64,000 nucleotides of DNA from Trichostrongylus colubriformis. Its lineage: Eukaryota > Nematoda > Chromadorea > Rhabditida > Trichostrongylidae. The notes under the pieces were generated by a model that was not told where the DNA came from, did no database searches, and saw only the letters and a list, made by a program, of their open reading frames with translations. Position numbers and translations under genes: made by a program. Shown here one piece after another: positions 8,566-18,283 of the stretch. Numbering within the stretch: the first letter of the stretch is position 1; the number at the start of each line of letters is the position of its first letter. The stretch is from positions 17,035,582 to 17,099,581 of the forward strand of contig OZ022261.1 of NCBI GenBank assembly GCA_963978905.1, in the 5' to 3' direction.

Positions 8566-9160
8566 GACGGTAAACCGTCCACGATTTGTACTTGCGCATT
8601 TTTCATTTACTTACTCCTTTTTTCACTTATTCATTTATTCATATGTTATGATTGGGAACTTACTTTGCTTTTCTCTGAGCTTTGTCATTATTTGAACTTT
8701 TCCATTTGTTGCAATCAATGAGATACTCAGCGAGCTAGAGGCGTCGATGTTTTGATCAGAGGGCTTGATTACGGACCCTCAGCCTCGCGCTGCGGCTTCT
8801 CCGTATAAAAGGGCAGTCATTCTAGGAGGAGGCATTCTGATCGCGTACCGACCATTCGCGTTTCTTCTCGCGTAGCAATCGGACTTTTCTACATTTTGAA
8901 TGTATAGAAACTTTCCTTTTCTCAGTATTGAAGTGCCTTTTATACTCATATGGTGCTATGCTTTAACCTTTTGGGGTTCTGTTCAAAAAGGGTTGATTTG
9001 GGCAATTTTCACTTCTTTTAATTCGTGAACATTTGTTCGATTTTTACTTAGTTTAGAAATAAAGGTTTAATTACCCAAGTTTGAGGTCCTTCTCCACCAC
9101 ACACACACAAATCCGCGTGGCAAAAATCAGTTGGCGAGTTTGGTGTAGAGAGGGACTTCA
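8566..9160 (+). repeat. 3' LTR
   Basis: Direct repeat of the 5' LTR with four differences by eye. TATAAAA is at 8804-8810, AATAAA at 9058-9063 and the SL1 copy at 9064-9085. It ends CA, and the duplicated 128-bp block follows immediately. GGGCGGAG just upstream may be the polypurine primer site for plus-strand synthesis. Confidence 0.9.
9064..9085 (+). other. Exact SL1 spliced-leader sequence in the 3' LTR
   Basis: Identical 22 bases to 6596-6617, again directly after AATAAA. In a full-length transcript this would be the last templated sequence before the poly(A) tail. A trans-spliced 5' end would begin with the same 22 bases. Confidence 0.92.
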
Positions 9161-9288
9161 AACTGACCGGCTTTTCGAATCGTGTCAGATGGGAGGTGAA
9201 GTCAGGGTCAAGCGAGGCGTCGCGGAAAATTTTCAAAAATCACCTTCCTTTCTTCAGGTTCCGCTATATTTAGGATTTCTAACCAGCC
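9161..9288 (+). repeat. Right copy of the 128-bp duplicated block
   Basis: No difference from 5933-6060 was seen by eye. This copy runs on without a break into the rest of the hAT-like repeat (AATGCGTAAAAGGG onward), so it is the original locus and the left copy is the partial one. Confidence 0.85.
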
Positions 9289-9791
9289 AATGCGTAAAAG
9301 GGAATTAACAGCCTATAATCAAAAAACACTGAGGTCAAAGTCTCGATAAAATAAGAGAAGTACGAAACTGACAAAACTCAGTACTCACATTCCGAAACAA
9401 GGGCATTCAAGAGAAATAATGACCCAACAAACTTAAAAGCTCCGAAACGAAAGCCTTGCCGACCATGGGTAATATGCCCGTCCTCTGATGACAGAGGAGG
9501 AAGCTTAATAGTCATGCAAGTTATGGGGCAGAGATAAAGAATGAAAAAACAAGGATAGAAAAGTTAGGAACTAAATAAAAGCCATGTGAAGCGTTCCATA
9601 TGATCGCAGAGTCGCTATTGCGGTAGCGACGCGATGATCAGATTGGGCGCGGTATCTTCCCCATACTAAATATTGGGTAGTCTAAAAAGTTTTTTCGTAT
9701 TTCCAAATACCGCTTTTTCCCTCCAAACTGCTTTCCAGCAATCTCTTCTGTACATACACATGTAGCACAAGTCCACACGCATCTATTGGTA

Positions 9792-11617
9792 CAGTGCGTT
9801 TCATAATTATAAGGTCACCCCCAAATTTTCGGTTTTCAGAACACACAGCCAGCCGAAAATTTTTTAGGTATTTTTTACGGATTCCTCACCACAGAAAACC
9901 CTTCCATACTAATTTTGATGACATTTCCTTTTAGCCCGATATTTCTATGAATACTTTGTGATTTTTGTGCCGTTTCATAATTATAAGGTCACCCCGAAGA
10001 AAGAGAAGATTTGCTAGAGTTAACAATGCATGCGAAGGAGCTCATAATCTATGGCTCCCGCCTGTTTAAGAACGACATTAACCAGCGGATTTGGTGAAGT
10101 AGAAACGAAAATTTGAAGAGCCCAACCCCAGATATTGTTCCACTCTTCAATGATTGCCTTTTTCATCCAGTTTCCCTTCCCAGAATTGACTAATAATGGT
10201 GTAAGTATTGAGGCGATGTCTTCTAGATTTCTCTAGTAGAGCTAAGACCCAGACTACATCTTATCTATGGCTATAGATTATGAGCTCCTGAAGGAGCTCA
10301 TAATCTATGGCTCCCTCCTGTTTAAGAACGACATTAACCAGCGGATTCGGTTAAGTAGAAAAGAAAATTTGAAGAGCCCAACCCCAGATATTGTTCCACT
10401 CTTCAATGATTGCCTTTTTCATCCAGTTTCCCTTCCCAGAATTGACTAATAATGGTGTAAGTATTGAGGCGATGTCTTCTAGATTTCTCTAGTAGAGCTG
10501 AGACCCAGACTACATCTTATCTATGGCTGGAGGTCCGCATTTTGGAACTTTAACCACGATTCCGTCGAATGACCTACGTGAACAACAGCCTTGTCATGCA
10601 GCTAGACGCAATTATGAAGAGCCGGTCGGCTCCAAAAGGCAACTGATTTCCTCGTAAGATCTTCTAGTACTCTCTGGAGTCCATTCTGCAGGTTGCGAAG
10701 GCAAGATTCAATGCAACCTCATTGCCGGAAACCACTTAGGCCATCACCCTTCTCCCACAAAAATTGCCAAGGCTCCGGTAGATCGGCGCACTTCTCAGAC
10801 CAAGCTAGTACTACCTCTACCCGTCAGCACCATACAAACAGAGTATTTCCAGACTCAAAAGTACAATTCGGATGGAATGATTCGCATGCAGGGTGCAAAT
10901 GCTATGCAAATTCAGTTTCGTTCAATCCGTGCTTGAGAACAACTTTATGAATTGAAGTCGTTCCGCCTTATGGTGTGCTGTAGGCCTCGGGAAGTACTTC
11001 ATTACTTCTCCAGTGATGTTTCTGCTCTTCCTCGCTGCTGTACACGTTGTAGTTCAGACTAAAAATGGTTTAACTCCAAACAAATCTGGTCCATGGAGGA
11101 GGTGCTGTAGGAAGTGGACCCCACAATCCTTTCCTCGTTAATGATAATAATCTCATGTGGGAATCCAGAGCTTGAAAAACATCTGAAGACACCGAATCTC
11201 TCAAATGTCATCTAACTGAGCACAGGAATCTTCCAATTTTTTTTTGGAATGGCTCTCAAACCGAACCTAGCACCACAAGAATCCCAAATCTGGGCCTTTC
11301 TCTCGGAACATATTAGCTAGCCACAAGACGATTGAATATGTATCTCGAAGATGTATTTGGAAGACACATCTACCATCACAGACCTGCCGGGGCCTTACCT
11401 TTTTCCTTTTTTCAGGGTAACCTTATAATTATGAAACGGTGCAAAAAAACATAAAATTCTCTTAAAAACATGAGGTGAACGAGACTGCTACCAAAAATCG
11501 GACACCGGGGTTATTTCAGGTGAGGAATCCGTCTATGGGTTTGAAAAGATTCCTCAATGGAGTGTTGTTGAGAAAACCTGAAATTCAGGGGTGACCTTAT
11601 AATTATGAAACGCACTG
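9792..11617. mobile_element. Tc1-like element with IR/DR ends
   Basis: Outer ends CAGTGCGTTTCATAATTATA and complement are flanked by TA (9790-9791 and 11618-11619). A second, inner copy of the same signal lies at about 9972-9996 and 11416-11443, giving the inverted-repeat/direct-repeat arrangement of many Tc1-like elements. The arms are about 200 bases. The centre should hold a transposase, but I cannot recognise one. It sits inside the palindromic mariner at a TA. Confidence 0.8.
10034..10528 (+). repeat. 256-bp tandem duplication in the Tc1-like element
   Basis: The unit starting GAAGGAGCTCATAATCTATG at 10034 repeats at 10290 with few differences and ends near CTTATCTATGGCT. At the junction AGATTATGAGCTCC and GGAGCTCATAATCT form a 14-base hairpin. 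A short open frame (10267-10449) crosses the second unit and matches no known protein. Confidence 0.8.
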
Positions 11618-11859
11618 TATTGTTGCCTTCCATCTCCCGGATAACCCTTTTCGGCAAAATAAACATATCAACGGTCAACCTCATTTTCAATACAAAAATT
11701 GTAAAAAATTTTTTCTTTGAATGGCGTTAGACAGGAAAAAGAAAAGGGGATAATCTGATGGAGCAAGATGCAAGCTCGAGAATTTTTTGGCGAGCCATTT
11801 TTTCACTAGTGGTAAAAATTCTTTTGAATTTTTTCTTTCAAAAAATTTTCGAGCTTGGA

Positions 11860-12040
11860 TAAAAATTGCTGCCTTATAGCCCTGATCTTGCTCCATCGGA
11901 TTATCACCTTTTCCTTTCCCTGTCTAACGCCATTCAGAGAAAAAAAAATTGGAATTGAAAATGAAAAGACTTTTGATATTTTTATTTTGCCGAAAAGGGT
12001 TATCCGGGAGATGGAAGACAACAATACCTATAGATGCGTG
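11860..12040 (+). pseudogene. Mariner transposase C-terminal fragment
   Basis: Bases 11872-11914 encode PYSPDLAPSDYHLF, the mariner signature around the last catalytic Asp. Degraded sequence follows and ends near ...KRVIREMEDNN, which fits the conserved C-terminal helix. An inverted copy lies on the minus strand at about 11630-11790 and keeps LAPSDYPLF. No N-terminal or first catalytic region is present, so neither copy can make an active enzyme. Confidence 0.75.
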
Positions 12041-12814
12041 TGGACTTGTACCACACATATATATGTACAGAAGAAATTTTCTGGAAAGCAATTTTGAGGG
12101 AAAAAGCGGTATTTAAAAATACGAAAAGACTTTTTAGACTACCTAATATTTTTTTGATAAAAATTTACTTGAACTTCACCCTTCAAAGCACTGTGAATCG
12201 TCTTCTCAATAAGTTCCTTGGAGCAATCTATTTGCTGCTTGGTTTCCCTAATGGTTGCGTAGTTCTCGATACGGGTGTCCGGTCGAAAAAAAATTTTGAA
12301 AATTTTCAAAGTGATTCTCTCCAAATGGCCATAAGTTCCTTAAAGGCAGTGTTTGGTGGAATTCGCCAGAAAAGTAAAAGAAGTAGTGAATGTGGAAGTC
12401 GAGATGCCTAGTTACAGGATAGTGAAGAAAAACGGATGGAAACGGACAAAAACCCGAGAAATAGGACCCATTCCCATCGTTGATCCTCGATGTGGAGCAC
12501 TACCGTGAAGAGGCGGGTGGTCCGGACGAGTGTTTCATTAGCGTATTGCCATGTTGTAAACACGAAGAGATGTTCGAAAATGAGTAAGCATCCCTTTTCT
12601 GGAGTGCGCTTCAAGCCAAAACTGAGAAAGCGGGCCGCGATACCTTCTACTCCCACCCCAGCCAATCAGTCGCTAGGAGGCGGACAGAGCACAGTAAGGC
12701 GGCTCGAGCAGAAAAGGCCGCCTCTGCCTTAGCTCGGGGGCGCGCCCTTCATGGGGGATTTCGCCGCAAACAGGCTTTCCAAACCCGTAGTTTTCGAGTG
12801 AATGACTCCTCTTA

Positions 12815-14144
12815 CAAGGAAGGCCCATCAGGTCATGGTGAGCTTTTTCAAAACAGTTATTTACATTTTATAGGGCCACGTACATCGAGCGAAAAACCGG
12901 TCTCAAATTTGGCTAAATGGTTGTGGGGGGCCCAGAAAATGAGTGCCAAAAGTTGCGTAGAAAGAAATAATTTTGACCAGTTTGCCGCAATGCTTTCCAG
13001 CTGCGGCGTTCAGTATATGAATATCGGAAGACTGTCTTCAACCCTACGCCAAAACTACTGCGAGCTGGTTCAAAAATGTAGAATCATTATGGTAACTGCT
13101 AAACGAAGCAAGGAAAACTCATAGGGGATGCACACGTCATCGTGCTTGAAGTGGCTGGATGGCCGAATAGGGGGATGGACTGGCATTGGCACGGTAGAGG
13201 AGGCGTTTGCGGTTCAACTCCCCTAGACGTTTTCGCTTGCATTTTCTTAATTCTCTTTGTTCAGCGCTGTACTATTTGCGCACATGCAAAAAAACTGCAA
13301 TTTTGGTCACTGGTGCACGAAAGTGACCTCATTTACAAGTTTTCAGTGGTTGAAGTGTTTGGAACGTCTGGCACCCCTAGCACGCGTGCCAGACGTTTTC
13401 GTGCCGAAGAGTGATATTCGTGCTCAGGAGACTCAATTAGCCCTAGATACAAGATATTATCCACATTGAGATTTTGACCCACACTCGAGACAGTGGGATG
13501 GACATGGGCACATAGTCACTGCTCTACTTGTACAAACGAACAACTAGGAGCATTGCTTAAATTCAATGGAACATGTGCAGAATCAACGCAATCCAAGTGA
13601 GTGCACGTAGCAACACCATGCGACGCCAAAATATAGTAAGTATTTCGTTATATCGGCTAGCGACTTCCATTTCGTTGAGTGTTCTTTACTATGGCAGTAT
13701 AGTGCTGATGGTCGCCCAATTTTCCGAGTTTGGGTCAAAATCTCGATTAGGCCGAAAACTTGTTATCTAGAGTAGTTCGACACCTTGAGCATGAATATCA
13801 CACGTACTTTGTGGGAAAACGCCTAGTTCCCCTGTTATGAGCGTTGGCTCCAAACCAGTCATTCGCTTAGTACGCAAAAATGCTAGAGATAGCGGTTCCC
13901 TGGTAGAATAAAAATTGATTTTGCACATATTTTGCACGTATGGTCTTACATGAGCACGATTGGATGAAAACTAGAAAAATGCAGAAATTTGTTCTCAGTG
14001 GGGATCGAACCATCAACTATTTTCTGGACGCCCCAAAACCATTTAGCCGAATTAGAGACCGTTTTCTTGCTTCATATATGTGACCCTGTAAAAAGCCAAA
14101 AACCGTTTTGAAAAAGCTCACCATGACCTGGTGGGCGTCCCGTG
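12815..14144. mobile_element. TTA-flanked TIR element, copy 1
   Basis: Ends CAAGGAAGGCCCATCAGG and the complement of CACGGGACGCCCACCAGG are flanked by TTA (12812-12814 and 14145-14147). The inverted arms are about 120 bases and include CATGGTGAGCTTTTTCAAAA. Removing the element restores the TTAA element's sequence as seen in the copy at 35238-35732, which proves the boundaries. A 3-bp TTA duplication fits PIF/Harbinger, but no transposase is present, so the superfamily is open. About 790 bp of it is repeated at 63179-64000. Confidence 0.8.
13160..13229 (+). other. tRNA-like segment in TTA element 1
   Basis: TGGCCGAATAGGGGGATGGA resembles the A box and D arm of a serine or leucine tRNA. GCGGTTCAACTCC, 50 bases on, resembles a B box. 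The acceptor stem does not pair, so this is at best a degenerate tRNA-derived module. The homologous stretch of copy 3 (63512-63586) keeps the A-box half but not the B box. Confidence 0.35.
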
Positions 14145-14954
14145 TTAGGAATTCTCATCACCCACATTACCCCTAACACTGTCTTTAAGACTTGACCATG
14201 TGAGCGCAATATTGTTGTCGGGGTCTGCGAGGTTCCGGGTGCCACTTTCTGGATACTACGAACCATACAATATCTCCAAAAAGAAGTTATTTCGAGGAAA
14301 GCCTGTCAAGGGAATTTTTTTCATCGAAATTGCGAGATCTTCCCACGAATCTCTAACAAAATTATCCAATGTGTCTGTCACGCCCCAGGAACGCATATTC
14401 TGCTCTCGGAAGAGGAACAAGGGCGTGGTTGGCCTCAGCTGGCTCGTTGCGGGATGCGCACCGCATGAGAATTCCCTTTCCATTCTCAGTGAATACAAAA
14501 GCTTTCCCAGTCCGCATAGTGGCTGGCTAGCGCCACATGAAGCACTTGAAATCGTAGTGGGATATGAAGGAAGTCCATATCAACTAATTTTTGTTTTAAT
14601 CCCATAGTTTTTGGCGTATTCATCCACGGTGGTACTCGAGGATCGATGCCGCTTCCCACGGTTAATCGGTTAATTTGGGAGGTTTTCCTGACGTAGTTTC
14701 GGTGCCAGTGAACCAATGAAAGGGTTATTGGCATTGGCTGGATGAGTTGTGGATCGCACCATGCATAGGGTTCCCATGATGACTAAGTTAAACTACCTTC
14801 GGGTTTGAACCCAGTCAGTCAATTATCACATCTCCTCCTTTACAAATTGGACCCTTAACCTGAAAAATCCGTTGATCACTGTCTTTCTCAACGATTACAA
14901 CCCTCTGTTGAGGATTTCTCGACAGAGGGTTCATCCTGGGTAGGGTGACTTCGA

Positions 14955-16009
14955 AATTTGTACTACTACCGTGAGTAGCCCTGCTACCTTCTCTTTCTTG
15001 ACCTTGATAGGGCCTTCGAGCGTCTGCCACGGCCAGTAATCTGGAGCTCGCTCCGAGAACGACAGATTCCAGAGCACCTGGTCGCCTTTATGCAGGACAT
15101 GTACGATGGGGCTGAGGCTGTCATACGCACCCCGCAGGGACTGACAGCGGAAGTAGGGATCTCGATAGGGGTACACCAAGGCTCAGCTCTAAGCCCCTTC
15201 CTCTCCCTGGATGGCATGTTGAAGGACCTCATGGAGGGACTATTGAGGACCATCCTCTACGCTGACGACATTGCTCTGATAGCGGATACCAAGGAAGAAC
15301 TTCAGGCGATGGTGCAGAGATGGCAAGTAAGGCTGGCAGAGAACGGCCTACGAGTAAACGTCAAAGACCAAATTCCTAAGCTACGAGGACTGTCCGGGGT
15401 CCACCGTGGACTGCCGTGGAGAAAGCATCGAAACGGTTCAACACTTCCGATACCTGGGAAATGATAGCGCCGAGGATGGTACGGTAGATCAGGCCGTGAA
15501 AGCTCGAATAAATGCGGCATGGTTCAAATGGAGTCCACAGGAATCCTCTGCGATCGACGGTGCTCTAGGACTCTAAAGGGCAAGGTATACCGATCGATGA
15601 TAAGACCCGCAACGCTCTATGGCAGTGAGTGCCGGTCCATAACAAAGAACCTTGAAAAGCAGCTACATTCCGCAGAAATGAGGGTGCTGAGATGAGCGGA
15701 GGCTGCTCGACAGGATCAGGAACGAGGAAGTCAGGGCAGTCATGCAGACGGCACCGGTCCAGCTGAAGTTGAGGGAGCAGCGGCTAAGATGGTATGGGCA
15801 CGTGCTGAGAAGGTCGGCAGACCACTTAATTAAGAAGGGGTAGAGTTCAAAGTAACCAGCAAGCGAACACGAGGAGCCCCAAAGAAAAGGTGGAGGGACG
15901 TCATCAAAACGGACCTCACGGAAGTGAAAGTCACGGCAGAAGATGCCTTGGATAGAAGAAAGTGGCGGCAACTGACAAGAACAGCCGACCCCGCAACGGC
16001 GCGGGACTG
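14955..16009 (+). pseudogene. RTE-type retrotransposon reverse transcriptase, 3' part
   Basis: The frame contains motif A (LDLDRAFERLP, about 14994-15026), the GVHQGSALSP motif B (about 15169-15198) and the YADD catalytic motif (about 15257-15268). A C-terminal region follows, with LYGSECRS, RWYGHVLRR and APKKRWRDVIK, and ends in TADPATARD at the stop near 16009. This order is typical of RTE elements in nematodes and flatworms. The endonuclease and upstream RT are missing through 5' truncation. Frameshifts near 15210, 15380, 15465 and 15695 and a stop at 14973 break the frame. It starts within about 20 bases of the hAT-like right end. Confidence 0.85.
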
Positions 16010-16019
16010 ACGCTAGGGA

Positions 16020-16048
16020 GGAGAAGAAGAAGAAGAAGAAGAAGAAGC
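16020..16048 (+). repeat. (GAA)n tail of the RTE element
   Basis: About nine GAA/AGA units follow the RTE stop codon after a short 3' sequence. RTE elements usually end in a short microsatellite instead of poly(A), so this marks the 3' end of the insertion. Confidence 0.8.
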
Positions 16049-17054
16049 ATGTGTTGATGAAGGGGTAGAGACGGTGCAGTGACAGGTGTCGTTCACCCTA
16101 CTCTCATGGTAAGGGAATCAAATCCCGCATCAATTCGCACCCAGGCAAACAGGCCTTCCATCCCTCCGGCAAAGCTGAATTGGTATCAGGTTCGTTTGTG
16201 AGGATAAAAGTACTGACTTGGTCATCCGCTGGCCGCAACAAGTCATTGTATAGGCTAAATCGCATTCACCTGCCACCACGATTCTGTATGGAAATAGTGG
16301 AATACGCGACGCATCATGGTTGAGTAATAGTCTCTAGGTAGGCGTTCGACTAAAAGGGCTGTTGAAAAAAAGTATGAACTATGCTTTCTCAAGTGTTACG
16401 AAAATGATTGATGTTTAGTAAAAATAGTATTTGAGTGGGTCCTAAGAAGAGAGTATTTCGAGAGCCGATCGCGGACGGACGATTTCATTGGATCAAAACA
16501 GATCCGACAATGGTCTATATCAATGATAGGAACTTGCTTCGGTCAGGTTTTATTCGGCTTGGAGTGGTCACAATGAAATGTTTTAAGGATGCCTCTGCCT
16601 TGTCAGAAAGACGCGAAAAACAAGGTAATCAAATGAATGGGAACGGAACCACTCTCAGATATCGATTACAAAATGAAATGAAATTCTTGAGAAGTGCAAC
16701 TGATATGGGAGAGAGGGAAAGAGACGGAAGTTCCTGGAACGAAGTGTGAAGCACCTCAGTGACAGTGACTTCTTGGAGTGGTGCCATAGATCTATGACGC
16801 ATGGCTTGGCTTATCGTTCGCCGCATCACTAGCTTCTATCAGTCATACACATCATTGTATTGCGATCGGATAGAATAGAGCTTCTTGTTTCATGTATTGA
16901 AAAGGAGAAGAGGAGCGGCAATTTGAGAGTTGATATCGTTCCCGACTGACTCTGAATTAACTTCACTAGTTACATTTTGGTGTATCGGAGATGTCTCGTT
17001 GGCTTCGCTCGGATCATGCTCGGACGCCAATCCAAAAGATTAATTCAATACACT
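16049..17054. other. Unassigned spacer
   Basis: No family was recognised. An open frame of 104 codons at 16435-16749 (plus strand) has no motif that I know and is probably chance. Confidence 0.4.
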
Positions 17055-17330
17055 GATCGTGATAGCGACACCACTTTCAGTGTCGTCCTCGTTGTATGTG
17101 CTTATATCCGCTACCGGTGTATCGCCACACACTGGGAGCGGAAATAATCGCATTCAACCTAACCCATGTCGCACACTCCACCCACACGCGACTCGCGGTT
17201 TCGACTAACAAATATTCGTGTATTCCTGACTTGAAAATGCAGACACAAACCCAGTTGGTGTGGCTCTTCATGTAGGTAACTGCCTTTTTTAGAAGCGACA
17301 CTGAAGTGGTGCCGCTACCGCTAACACGAT
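17055..17330. mobile_element. MITE-like element, 276 bp
   Basis: ATCGTGATAGCGACACCACT at the left pairs with AGTGGTGCCGCTACCGCTAA plus CACGAT at the right. The inner TTCAGTGTCG/CGACACTGAA extends the arms to about 30 bases. No clear target duplication is left. The interior has no recognised coding sequence. Confidence 0.5.
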
Positions 17331-17473
17331 AAGGGTATTGAATTCATGTCCAGGATTGGCGTACGAGCATGCCGACTAGCAACCTTCCATCTTTTAGTGG
17401 TCGGTGATGTGGTATAGTTGCTATCTGTGAGGATAAGAATTCTTACTACACATCAGCTGGCTATGTTATTGCA

Positions 17474-18283
17474 TTAGATGGTAGAGAAAGTTCTGACCAA
17501 TTTTCGCATCTCAAGCTGCGGGAGATCATGATCGGTCCAAACTGCCTCTCTTCTTATAGGGTGAGTACCATTACTTTATTACACCTCTACCACACCATGA
17601 TGATGTTGTTATCCCACTTTCGTAAAAGTCCGACGATTTACTTAGCGCGAAGTAGTGAAAAGCAGACCCCGAATCATCATGCTTCCTGAACACTATGCTT
17701 TGAGGGAGGTGTCCAGATGTTCAAAAAAGCGGAATTCACCCAGTGTTAAATGTGGTGAGAATGATGCAGGGGAGTAAGGGCTTCGTCTGCTGGAGCATGA
17801 TGTGAAAAATCCGGCCCTGCATGGCTGCTCCGAAGGGTTGCACAGCACCCATTCCCTGGGTTCCGGTGGAACATAGCTGTCCTTTAAAAAAAGTTTTTAC
17901 TTTCAAATACCCCTGCAAACAAAGACACTCATCACTCTCCACCGTCCTTTGATCAATCGAAAATTCAAGCAATTCATGCTCACTTCTGCACGTTTAAGGC
18001 GAGAGACAGTTTGTTCCACACAATGCTTTATGTACTCCCCTCGCAGTGCTCACATTTGTAATTGCCTCCGTTGGGTTCAGTCAAGATTAAGCCAGACGTC
18101 ATCCAAAAAGTTCCTTTGGCTGTACATTGAAATGGGATTTTGAGGAGAGCCTATATAAGGTAAGAGCAACTCTCTGTCTGCCTAAGGAGCACAATGCAAG
18201 GTAATCTGAACTGACGCGCTTTGGAATTCAGATTTACCTTATATGGAATGCCAAAATTGTCAGAAAAAACTTTAAAGTGCCTA
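17474..18283 (-). mobile_element. Degenerate mariner, copy i
   Basis: Left end TTAGATGGTAGAGAAAGTTC and right end TTAAAGTGCCTA are imperfect inverted repeats matching the copy at 48806-49695. The interior aligns with that copy, including GATCAATCGAAAATTCAAG near the centre. The coding sense is minus. No intact transposase frame remains. Confidence 0.6.

Larger units (their letters stand above)
6098..9160 (+). mobile_element. Gag-only LTR retrotransposon carrying SL1 in its LTRs
   Basis: A complete two-LTR element of 3.06 kb. In order: 595-bp left LTR, primer site complementary to the 3' end of a tRNA-Gly, leader, one gag reading frame, a short purine-rich stretch (GGGCGGAG) and the right LTR. 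Only about 100 bases separate the gag stop from the right LTR, so there is no protease, reverse transcriptase, RNase H or integrase. It must be mobilised by enzymes from another element, as described for plant TR-GAG elements. By eye the LTRs differ at only four sites, so the insertion is recent. The Gag zinc-knuckle region is of the kind seen in nematode BEL/Pao or gypsy elements; I cannot choose between them. Confidence 0.9.
9673..12146. mobile_element. Palindromic mariner-derived element
   Basis: Inverted ends TTGGGTAGTCTAAAAAGT and its complement (TTAGGTAGTC...) are flanked by TA on both sides. With the inner Tc1-like insertion removed (9792-11617 plus one TA), the left arm (9673-9791 plus 11620 to about 11800) mirrors the right arm (about 11890-12146). 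Both arms carry the 3' end of a mariner transposase gene, so the element is an inverted duplication of a mariner tail. The join across the insertion, ATTGGTATTGTTGCCTTCC, mirrors the uninterrupted right arm. Confidence 0.8.
12344..14184 (+). mobile_element. TTAA-flanked Kolobok-like element F1, interrupted
   Basis: TTAA stands on both sides (12340-12343 and 14185-14188). The left end is AGGCAGTGTTTGG and the right end is the complement of AGACAGTGTTAGGGG. The net length without its own insertion is about 508 bp. Further copies lie at 25181-25724, 35238-35732 and 59811-60277. TTAA duplications with purine-rich ends point to Kolobok more than piggyBac, whose ends start CCC. There is no transposase. 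The interior TTTTCTGGAGTGCGCTTC and AATCAGTC blocks are shared by all copies. Confidence 0.7.
9203..14938 (+). mobile_element. hAT-like repeat, copy E, split by nested insertions
   Basis: Three blocks join into one repeat: 9203-9672, 12147-12343 and 14185-14938, about 1.42 kb in all, close to copy B's length. It starts CAGGGTCAAGCG and ends TTCATCCTG. The joins match copies A and B across each insertion, for example ATAAGTTCCTTAA continuing as GACTTGACCATGTGAGCG. Flanks GGTGAAGT (9195-9202) and GGTAGGGT (14939-14946) agree at five of eight positions, a weak trace of an 8-bp duplication. It is non-coding. Confidence 0.75.

Noticed and set aside
15160..15520. Minus-strand frames opposite the RTE fragment
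   Set aside because: The plus strand carries the reverse transcriptase motifs; the minus frames are shadows.
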